Assembly (NCBI GenBank): GCA_001972305.1
Contig: BDDD01002654.1
Location: 372,001-436,000 of the forward strand
Reading direction: 5' to 3'
DNA length: 64,000 nucleotides
Source of the DNA: Cephalotus follicularis
Lineage: Eukaryota > Streptophyta > Magnoliopsida > Oxalidales > Cephalotaceae
Shown here: positions 57,269-64,000 of the stretch, piece after piece
Layout: each line of letters starts with the position of its first letter
How positions within the stretch are numbered: the first letter of the stretch is position 1
Made by a program: the position numbers and the translations under genes
Notes under the pieces: model-generated
What the model saw: the letters and a program-made list of their open reading frames with translations, nothing else
Told to the model about the DNA's origin: nothing
The model's database searches: none

Positions 57269-58447
57269 ATGATTAAAATTAATAAACCATTTGAAATCAA
57301 TAAAGAATTAATTAAAGAAGATTTTCTTCAAGAAAAATATTTACACAAGAGAAAATTATTCTTTGAAAATTATTCTGAAAATGAACAAACTGATATTCGA
57401 ACTGCATGGTATGAGTTCATGATTCAAATCAAGTTTCATGTTATGTTTTTTAAATATTTACCAATTTACATTAGCCAACAAGAAAATAAAAAATATTTAA
57501 AAAATGAACAATTTGAAATTAACAAAGATTTGATTAGAAAAGATTTCCTTCAAGAAAAATATTTACAAAAAAGAAACAAATTCTTTAAAAAATATTCTGA
57601 AAAAGAACAAAATAATATTCGAAAATTATGGTATGAACTTATGAATAAGATCAAAAATCATGTTATGTTTTTTGATTATTTACCAATTTATATTAGTCAA
57701 CAACATGACAACAAAGAAAAAGATTTTGAAGAAGAAAAAATTTATCAGAATAACAATTTCGAAAATAAAAATCATTTTGAAAAAGGCAATATAACATTAA
57801 AAGATAAAGAGAATGAGTATTCTCTTACAGAATATTCTCTTACAGAAATAATTAGCGATGAAAATAATTGTTCATTGTCTAAAGAAATTGAAACAATTAA
57901 GATTCAAAAAACTCCTTTAGAAATTGAAAAAATTAAGACATCATTAATTACACAAGAAATTGAAAAAATTAATGAACAAACTTCTGAGGAAGAAACTGAA
58001 TGTTTTCAACATCTTGATTCTTCGATACAAGTTCTAGATTCTGAACAAGAATCTGATGATTCTAACAATTCTGAATGTTTCCAGCATCTGGATTCTTCAA
58101 TACAAATTCAAGAAATTAACAATTATTCTTTGGATTCTGAACAAGAATCTGATGATTTTAATATTAAAATTCACGATTTTAATCAAGAAGAAAATTCTAA
58201 AAAAGAAAATAAACATTTTCCTTCACAAGAAATTAATAGTATTCAGGAAAGTCATAAAAATGATGATAAGAATGATGATAATAAAAAATTAGAAGAAATC
58301 ACACTAGAAGTCCAAGATAGTCAAACAAATTGTACTATGAATAATGATAAACAAAAATCTAATTTACAATTAGTTGATAATATTGATGACTCAGAAATAA
58401 AAAGAAAATATTTATTAACATTACAAGATTTACAGGAAAGATATTAA
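57269..58447 (+). CDS. ORF1: lysine/glutamate-rich protein with tandem ~64-residue domain duplication
   Basis: 392 codons. Two consecutive copies of one module (57290-57481 and 57512-57703) share FEINK(E/D)LI, DFLQEKYL, KR, YSE-EQ, IR, WYE, FHVMFF/NHVMFF and LPIYISQQ. A long, low-complexity acidic region follows with ECFQHLDSSIQ repeated, then LDSEQESDD repeated. The end (LLTLQDLQERY) looks like the start of a coiled coil that continues in another frame as KDIKKQLQRF, so ORF1 and ORF2 were probably one reading frame or are joined by frameshifting. I do not recognise a named domain. The start codon is uncertain because the frame is open upstream to the stop at 57242. Confidence 0.55.
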   Translation: MIKINKPFEINKELIKEDFLQEKYLHKRKLFFENYSENEQTDIRTAWYEFMIQIKFHVMFFKYLPIYISQQENKKYLKNEQFEINKDLIRKDFLQEKYLQKRNKFFKKYSEKEQNNIRKLWYELMNKIKNHVMFFDYLPIYISQQHDNKEKDFEEEKIYQNNNFENKNHFEKGNITLKDKENEYSLTEYSLTEIISDENNCSLSKEIETIKIQKTPLEIEKIKTSLITQEIEKINEQTSEEETECFQHLDSSIQVLDSEQESDDSNNSECFQHLDSSIQIQEINNYSLDSEQESDDFNIKIHDFNQEENSKKENKHFPSQEINSIQESHKNDDKNDDNKKLEEITLEVQDSQTNCTMNNDKQKSNLQLVDNIDDSEIKRKYLLTLQDLQERY

Positions 58448-61409
58448 AGATATTAAAAAGCAATTACAAAGATTTACACAAAAAACAAAGAAACAAATTA
58501 TAAATTTAAAAAATACTAAAAAACAATTAAAAAATTTTAGACAGAGAACAAAGAAGCAAATTATACAATCAAAACATGTTTTACAAAAACAGTCGTCTTC
58601 CTCTAAAGAAGTCGAACCAATTGAATCTATTAAACCAGATATTCAAGAAGAAGAAAAATTTATCAATTTAATAGAAAAAATAACTTGTCAAAATTGGCAT
58701 GTTAACATCATTCAAGATTCTTTTAAACTTCAAACAATTGCCCTGGTAGATTCAGTTGCACAAACAAATTGTAGAGAATTAATCCCAACAAAATTCTTTG
58801 AAAAAATTGAACAAAAATTACCAACTGCTAAAGGTGAAAACCTTAGTGCTAAATTCAAAATTTCTGATGTTCATATCTGTAATATAGGTATTTACATCAA
58901 ACAATCATTCATCATAGTCAAAGATAATTTAGGCATAGGAATAATCCTAGGTCAACCATTTCTAGAAATTATTAAACCATTTAAAATAACAAATGAAGGA
59001 ATTACAACAAAATTATTTCAACAAAAAATTTTGTTTGCTTTCAATAAAAAATCAATTATTAAAGAAGTTAATCTTCTAAAAACATTATCCATATTTAAAG
59101 AACACTCTATAAATTTGATAAAATATTTGTCAAATAAAAAATTTGAACAACAATTACCAATTTCACAAATTAAAGAAAAAATTAATCCATTAATAAATAA
59201 CAATTTCTGTTCAGATCTTACCAATGCCTTTTGGCACAGGAAACGACTTATGGTATCCTTACCATATGAAAAAGATTTTATTGAACAAGACCATTGTGAA
59301 AAAGAGATTCAAGAATTATTAAATAAAAAACTAATTAGGCCTAGTAAATCTCCTTTGAGTTATGCAGCCTTTGATTTAGAAAAACAAAAATTTATCATAA
59401 ATTCTAAACCATTAGAAATTGTTAAAAACAATTTACTCAAAAGATTGACTAAGTCAGATTCATTGACTAAGTTAGATTCAACTATCCCTTTTAACCATTG
59501 TGAATGGAATATCATGTCATTTGATACTCCCAGTAAAATTATGAATGAGATATTTATTCCATATCCATATACATCATTTTCCGTACAAAATATTGATGAT
59601 GTTTTAACATCCTTCAGAAAGCAATATTTCAAATATTCATACCAAATGATTCAAACCAATGAATTAGTATTGTCAAAAACAAAATTAGATTTGTTCATTA
59701 CACATGATAGATTTTTTGGAATTATTACATACAGTCAAAAATCTATTCTGTTTGCTATAACATTTCCAGACATTGTTACGGATAGAAAACAATTACCAAT
59801 TTCATCATTTATTATTTGTTCTAGTATTGATTTATTATTTCTCAATACTAACGAAAATTGTCAGCAAGCTTTCTTGAAATTACGACAAGAAAAGGAATCT
59901 GATAAAGACACTTTATCTCCCACTGAGATAAAGAAGAATATGAGTGACACTTTGTCTCCCACTGAGACAAAAGAAATTATGAGTGATACTTTATCTTTTA
60001 CAAAGATAAGGATAAGATTCCTGAAAAGGAATAAAACATTTGAAAAACTTTTACAAAACATTTTCTCATTCGTTTTACAGAAAAAGAAATCATTCAAAAG
60101 TACTTTATCTCCCACTGAGATAAAAGAAAAATTATTCAAAATTACTTTATCTCCCACTGAGATAAAAGAAGAACCATTCAAAATTACTTTATCTCCCACT
60201 GAGATAAAGAAAAAATTATTCCCCACTACGATGAAAACACTTTCTGTACAAAAATCATTCACAGACAAATTACTATTTAACAATAGTAACCACACTCATC
60301 TGGATCCATATAAAAGGGATTCATTCCACAATCATCCGATTCCATATACAAATTCATCCTTTCATTCATTCATAAAATTACCAGAAACAATGGAGACATT
60401 GTCATTTGACAAAGCCACAGCAAATACAAAAAAGAGAAAAATTCCATCTCCTACTGAGATAGAAGAAAGTGAGAAAAAATCTTTATCTCCCACTGAGATA
60501 GAGATAAGAAATTCTAGAGCTTTTTTCTTCCCAAACAATATTTCGAAAAAATTGAGAGATTACAATCTCGAAGGAGTCATAGAAACCATTCAAAGAATGA
60601 GACACCAAAATCTATTCAACAATTTTCAGGTAATTCAAGATTTCCTCAGATACGTTATTTCAAATCAATTCCCACAAATTTCTGCTACCCATTTATCTTA
60701 CTATGTTCCAAACAACCAACAAATAGAATGCCCAGAAAAATTAGCCACTTGCAAAAACGTACCATTACAACATTATTCTTGCACATGCCATTTGGCATAT
60801 ACAATTTACACAGCTTGTTGGGATATATCAGGACCCAAAGAATATATTTTTCAAAATAAAACAATTACTCCCCAATTCCTCATGGATCATGGGATGCTTC
60901 AACAAATCATTTTCACTGATTCCAGCCATTTCCAAAATTTTGGAAGAAAAATAAAAATTATTGGATTAGACCTTATGACTCGAGGATTCCAAATCATCCA
61001 AGCAACAATTACATCCACACCTCCAGAATTCAACCATGACATAAAATTCATCCATGGCATAAAACTTGCCAGACATCTTATACAAATTCAAGGGTTCAAC
61101 CGTATCCCAAAACTACTCAAAATAGGACTATGGGATTGTCCCTTTCCTCTCCAAAATCAAATTCACCATTGGAAAGCAAAAACAATTGCTACCAATTGGA
61201 ACCAATACTACCTTCCTTTCAATTACAAACTCATTTCTGAAGATCGAATCCAAAAGATTTATTCGATTCAAACAAAAATTCAAATCAGTTTCAAAGAACA
61301 AACAGATTGTGATCCATTAATAAATTATTATAAACGAGATATATTTGAAAACACAAGCTATCCAAAAACAATTTTAGAAAATAGAACCCTCAATCAATGG
61401 ATGAGATGA
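58443..61409 (+). CDS. ORF2: aspartic protease, altered reverse transcriptase, hairpin-coded repeats, novel C-terminus
   Basis: The frame is open from about 58443 to a TGA at 61407, near 988 codons; a start as late as 59031 would drop the protease. Order: coiled-coil Lys-rich N-terminus; protease-like ALVDSVAQTNC (canonical Gly after Asp-Ser is Val) and GIILGQPFLEII; reverse transcriptase pieces LPYEKDF, KKLIRPSKSPLSYAAF and NIDDVL (Tyr of YxDD is Asn). The palm is visibly shortened upstream of that motif. There is no RNase H; instead 13-14-residue SPTEI repeats (59911-60503), then about 300 residues I do not recognise, with Cys/His-rich CKNVPLQHYSCTCHLAYTIY. Inactive as a polymerase on this reading, yet open. 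Confidence 0.55.
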   Translation: MKDIKKQLQRFTQKTKKQIINLKNTKKQLKNFRQRTKKQIIQSKHVLQKQSSSSKEVEPIESIKPDIQEEEKFINLIEKITCQNWHVNIIQDSFKLQTIALVDSVAQTNCRELIPTKFFEKIEQKLPTAKGENLSAKFKISDVHICNIGIYIKQSFIIVKDNLGIGIILGQPFLEIIKPFKITNEGITTKLFQQKILFAFNKKSIIKEVNLLKTLSIFKEHSINLIKYLSNKKFEQQLPISQIKEKINPLINNNFCSDLTNAFWHRKRLMVSLPYEKDFIEQDHCEKEIQELLNKKLIRPSKSPLSYAAFDLEKQKFIINSKPLEIVKNNLLKRLTKSDSLTKLDSTIPFNHCEWNIMSFDTPSKIMNEIFIPYPYTSFSVQNIDDVLTSFRKQYFKYSYQMIQTNELVLSKTKLDLFITHDRFFGIITYSQKSILFAITFPDIVTDRKQLPISSFIICSSIDLLFLNTNENCQQAFLKLRQEKESDKDTLSPTEIKKNMSDTLSPTETKEIMSDTLSFTKIRIRFLKRNKTFEKLLQNIFSFVLQKKKSFKSTLSPTEIKEKLFKITLSPTEIKEEPFKITLSPTEIKKKLFPTTMKTLSVQKSFTDKLLFNNSNHTHLDPYKRDSFHNHPIPYTNSSFHSFIKLPETMETLSFDKATANTKKRKIPSPTEIEESEKKSLSPTEIEIRNSRAFFFPNNISKKLRDYNLEGVIETIQRMRHQNLFNNFQVIQDFLRYVISNQFPQISATHLSYYVPNNQQIECPEKLATCKNVPLQHYSCTCHLAYTIYTACWDISGPKEYIFQNKTITPQFLMDHGMLQQIIFTDSSHFQNFGRKIKIIGLDLMTRGFQIIQATITSTPPEFNHDIKFIHGIKLARHLIQIQGFNRIPKLLKIGLWDCPFPLQNQIHHWKAKTIATNWNQYYLPFNYKLISEDRIQKIYSIQTKIQISFKEQTDCDPLINYYKRDIFENTSYPKTILENRTLNQWMR
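59911..60503 (+). repeat. Eight in-frame hairpin repeats encoding SPTEI
   Basis: Copies start at 59911, 59950, 59989, 60103, 60145, 60187, 60445 and 60481. The consensus has 9-nt arms CTTTATCTC and GAGATAAAG around CCACT. Spacing is 39 or 42 nt within groups, preserving frame. Copies 2 and 3 differ in both arms in ways that keep pairing (GTCTC/GAGAC and ATCTTT/AAAGAT). Confidence 0.85.
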
Positions 61410-61750
61410 AGGGATTCTACTTTGAAGACCAATCACCAAAAGAAATCTGCACCAACAAATTATGGCAGATACGTCAGCATTGTAGCCGCCATTCACTATT
61501 CAAAAAGCACTCAGCAGACAAGACACTATTCAGCAACAGTGATTCCACTAAGCTACAGGAACTCCACTTTGATGAACAGTGATCCCACTCACAAAAGATG
61601 ACATCAACCATTATGCAATACTCAACTCACAAAGGCCTATATAAAGAAACATCATTCACATATTCAAGCAGAGGCAGAAGAAGTGAGAGCAAAGTAAGGA
61701 GTTGGAAGAGCCAACAAGAGGCAGAAGAAGTGGAAAGAGTTAGAAGAGCG
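61410..61750 (+). promoter_or_regulatory. Putative pararetroviral promoter and leader start
   Basis: TGACATCA (61599-61606), an as-1/bZIP-like element, lies about 40 bp upstream of TATATAAAG (61638-61646). The sequence downstream is purine-rich with AGAGGCAGAAGAAGTG-type direct repeats (61670-61690 and 61721-61738) until the CACTA terminus. A small ORF (61397-61582) overlapping the end of ORF2 has no recognisable similarity. Confidence 0.5.
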
Positions 61751-64000
61751 CACTACTAGAAAACAGGCCAACGACGAGGGCTTACGGCGAGGGCTTGGCG
61801 AGGGCATTAAGTCCCCTCGCCGTTTTGCCCGGCTTTTATTTTTTTTTAAAAGAAAGGCATGGCGAGGGCCATTATGCCCTCGCCATGGCGAGGGCATTAA
61901 GTCCCCTCGCCGTTTTGCCCGGCTTTTATTTTTTTTTAAAAGAAAGGCATGGCGAGGGCCATTATGCCCTCGCCATGGCGAGGGCATTAAGTCCCCTCGC
62001 CGTTTTGCCCGGCTTTTATTTTTTTTTAAAAGAAAGGCATGGCGAGGGCCATTATGCCCTCGCCATGGCGAGGGCATTAAGTCCCCTCGCCGTTTTGCCC
62101 GGCTTTTATTTTTTTTTAAAAGAAAGGCATGGCGAGGGCCATTATGCCCTCGCCATGGCGAGGGCATTAAGTCCCCTCGCCGTTTTGCCCGGCTTTTATT
62201 TTTTTTTAAAAGAAAGGCATGGCGAGGGCCATTATGCCCTCGCCATGGCGAGGGCATTAAGTCCCCTCGCCGTTTTGCCCGGCTTTTATTTTTTTTTAAA
62301 AGAAAGGCATGGCGAGGGCCATTATGCCCTCGCCATGGCGAGGGCATTAAGTCCCCTCGCCGTTTTGCCCGGCTTTTATTTTTTTTTAAAAGAAAGGCAT
62401 GGCGAGGGCCATTATGCCCTCGCCATGGCGAGGGCATTAAGTCCCCTCGCCGTTTTGCCCGGCTTTTATTTTTTTTTAAAAGAAAGGCATGGCGAGGGCC
62501 ATTATGCCCTCGCCATGGCGAGGGCATTAAGTCCCCTCGCCGTTTTGCCCGGCTTTTATTTTTTTTTAAAAGAAAGGCATGGCGAGGGCCATTATGCCCT
62601 CGCCATGGCGAGGGCATTAAGTCCCCTCGCCGTTTTGCCCGGCTTTTATTTTTTTTTAAAAGAAAGGCATGGCGAGGGCCATTATGCCCTCGCCATGGCG
62701 AGGGCATTAAGTCCCCTCGCCGTTTTGCCCGGCTTTTATTTTTTTTTAAAAGAAAGGCATGGCGAGGGCCATTATGCCCTCGCCATGGCGAGGGCATTAA
62801 GTCCCCTCGCCGTTTTGCCCGGCTTTTATTTTTTTTTAAAAGAAAGGCATGGCGAGGGCCATTATGCCCTCGCCATGGCGAGGGCATTAAGTCCCCTCGC
62901 CGTTTTGCCCGGCTTTTATTTTTTTTTAAAAGAAAGGCATGGCGAGGGCCATTATGCCCTCGCCATGGCGAGGGCATTAAGTCCCCTCGCCGTTTTGCCC
63001 GGCTTTTATTTTTTTTTAAAAGAAAGGCATGGCGAGGGCCATTATGCCCTCGCCATGGCGAGGGCATTAAGTCCCCTCGCCGTTTTGCCCGGCTTTTATT
63101 TTTTTTTAAAAGAAAGGCATGGCGAGGGCCATTATGCCCTCGCCATGGCGAGGGCATTAAGTCCCCTCGCCGTTTTGCCCGGCTTTTATTTTTTTTTAAA
63201 AGAAAGGCATGGCGAGGGCCATTATGCCCTCGCCATGGCGAGGGCATTAAGTCCCCTCGCCGTTTTGCCCGGCTTTTATTTTTTTTTAAAAGAAAGGCAT
63301 GGCGAGGGCCATTATGCCCTCGCCATGGCGAGGGCATTAAGTCCCCTCGCCGTTTTGCCCGGCTTTTATTTTTTTTTAAAAGAAAGGCATGGCGAGGGCC
63401 ATTATGCCCTCGCCATGGCGAGGGCATTAAGTCCCCTCGCCGTTTTGCCCGGCTTTTATTTTTTTTTAAAAGAAAGGCATGGCGAGGGCCATTATGCCCT
63501 CGCCATGGCGAGGGCATTAAGTCCCCTCGCCGTTTTGCCCGGCTTTTATTTTTTTTTAAAAGAAAGGCATGGCGAGGGCCATTATGCCCTCGCCATGGCG
63601 AGGGCATTAAGTCCCCTCGCCGTTTTGCCCGGCTTTTATTTTTTTTTAAAAGAAAGGCATGGCGAGGGCCATTATGCCCTCGCCATGGCGAGGGCATTAA
63701 GTCCCCTCGCCGTTTTGCCCGGCTTTTATTTTTTTTTAAAAGAAAGGCATGGCGAGGGCCATTATGCCCTCGCCATGGCGAGGGCATTAAGTCCCCTCGC
63801 CGTTTTGCCCGGCTTTTATTTTTTTTTAAAAGAAAGGCATGGCGAGGGCCATTATGCCCTCGCCATGGCGAGGGCATTAAGTCCCCTCGCCGTTTTGCCC
63901 GGCTTTTATTTTTTTTTAAAAGAAAGGCATGGCGAGGGCCATTATGCCCTCGCCATGGCGAGGGCATTAAGTCCCCTCGCCGTTTTGCCCGGCTTTTATT
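61751..64000 (+). mobile_element. CACTA transposon terminus (continues past window)
   Basis: CACTACTAGAAAACAGGCC starts at 61751 after GCG, the presumed 3-bp target duplication. Plant CACTA elements begin CACTA(C/T)(A/T)AGAAA and carry GC-rich subterminal motifs in both orientations, as seen here (ACGACGAGGGC, TACGGCGAGGGC). From 61797 the subterminal sequence is tandemly amplified. No transposase lies within the window. It is inserted at the downstream edge of the pararetrovirus-like locus. Confidence 0.75.
61797..64000 (+). repeat. 90-bp tandem satellite array, 24 full units plus 44 bp
   Basis: Unit: GGCGAGGGCATTAAGTCCCC, TCGCCGTTTTGCCCGG, a CTTTTA(T)n stretch, AAAAGAAAGGCAT, then GGCGAGGGCCATTATGCCCT and CGCCAT. 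All units look identical on reading. Each holds an 8-bp-stem palindrome (GGCGAGGG/CCCTCGCC), an 11-bp stem (ATGGCGAGGGC/GCCCTCGCCAT), and at the joint CCTCGCCATGGCGAGG, a perfect 16-bp palindrome. Because 90 is divisible by 3, the minus strand stays open for 767 codons with a 30-residue repeat, which is not a gene. Array length beyond the window is unknown; collapse or expansion in assembly is possible. Confidence 0.95.

Larger units (their letters stand above)
56716..61750 (+). mobile_element. Endogenous pararetrovirus-like locus (Caulimoviridae-related), defective
   Basis: In order: a tRNA-Met primer site, a leader, a zinc-knuckle ORF piece, an acidic/lysine-rich ORF, a long ORF with aspartic protease and reverse transcriptase regions, an unrecognised C-terminal region, and a promoter-like TATA box. 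No LTRs and no integrase were found, unlike true retrotransposons. The promoter at the end instead of the start suggests a linearised circular genome. The region is strongly AT-rich, unlike the retrotransposons nearby. No RNase H is recognised, and there is at least one stop and one frame change. Genus cannot be settled from motifs. Confidence 0.65.

Noticed and set aside
57269-61409. Host nuclear gene with LTR-retrotransposon-type pol
   Set aside because: No LTRs and no integrase, but a tRNA-Met primer site, zinc knuckle, protease and polymerase order and a downstream promoter; a pararetrovirus-like origin explains these better.
61664-63967. 767-codon minus-strand ORF with a perfect 30-residue repeat
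   Set aside because: The 90-bp tandem unit is a multiple of three without stops in that frame. The ORF is a by-product of the satellite; no signal peptide, domain or composition supports a protein.
61797-64000. CRISPR-like array
   Set aside because: Every base of the unit repeats; there are no variable spacers, and the context is a plant transposon.

Overview
This is a repeat-dense stretch of a plant nuclear genome, probably from a eudicot with a large genome. The evidence is nested LTR retrotransposons of typical plant lineages (Ty3 Tat and Tekay/chromovirus, Ty1 Ale/Retrofit), CACTA, Mutator-like and hAT-like DNA transposon ends, MITEs, a TRIM, a tRNA-derived SINE, a caulimovirid-like endogenous pararetrovirus, GT-AG introns and GA/TA microsatellites. 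I see no intact host protein-coding gene, no functional tRNA or rRNA and nothing bacterial. Nearly all recognisable coding sequence is broken transposon protein.

Layout. 1-8739: decayed Tat-type Ty3 element on the minus strand with an antisense, intron-bearing ORF at its 3' side. 8771-11966: solo LTR with perfect 5-bp target duplications, followed by an LTR-like fragment to about 13.7 kb. 13.7-16.3 kb: AT-rich, with a possible spliced noncoding transcript. 16330-21568: broken Ale-type copia element carrying a SINE in its leader, inserted in or beside an array of degenerate ~115-bp repeats (21.9-23.2 kb). 23.3-28.6 kb: mostly unassigned, with an RNase-H-like relic, two CACTA termini and a copia scrap. 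28667-44038: a ~125-bp direct repeat brackets an apparent hAT-like remnant, which holds a full-length Tekay element (29675-43119, TSD CTAAA), which in turn holds a 3.5-kb solo/chimeric LTR inside its integrase gene. 44594-47958: Mutator-like TIR element containing a solo LTR containing a TRIM. 48.4-48.8 kb: two adjacent related MITEs. 49.4-53.5 kb: overlapping LTR-like pieces. 53486-56658: long-TIR element with exon-like gene fragments. 56716-61750: pararetrovirus-like locus from primer-binding site to promoter. 61751-64000: CACTA terminus whose subterminal sequence is amplified into at least 24 identical 90-bp tandem units running off the window.

Most notable: (1) a 90-bp satellite apparently born from a CACTA terminus, with a single-unit relative at 25.74-25.91 kb in the same window; (2) a pararetrovirus-derived reading frame open for about 990 codons despite altered protease and polymerase motifs, no visible RNase H, an in-frame hairpin-forming peptide repeat and an unrecognised C-terminal region; (3) several Tekay-like LTR families, each carrying its own cluster of short palindromes. 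All alignments and divergences were judged by eye; lineage names rest on motif recognition, not searches.
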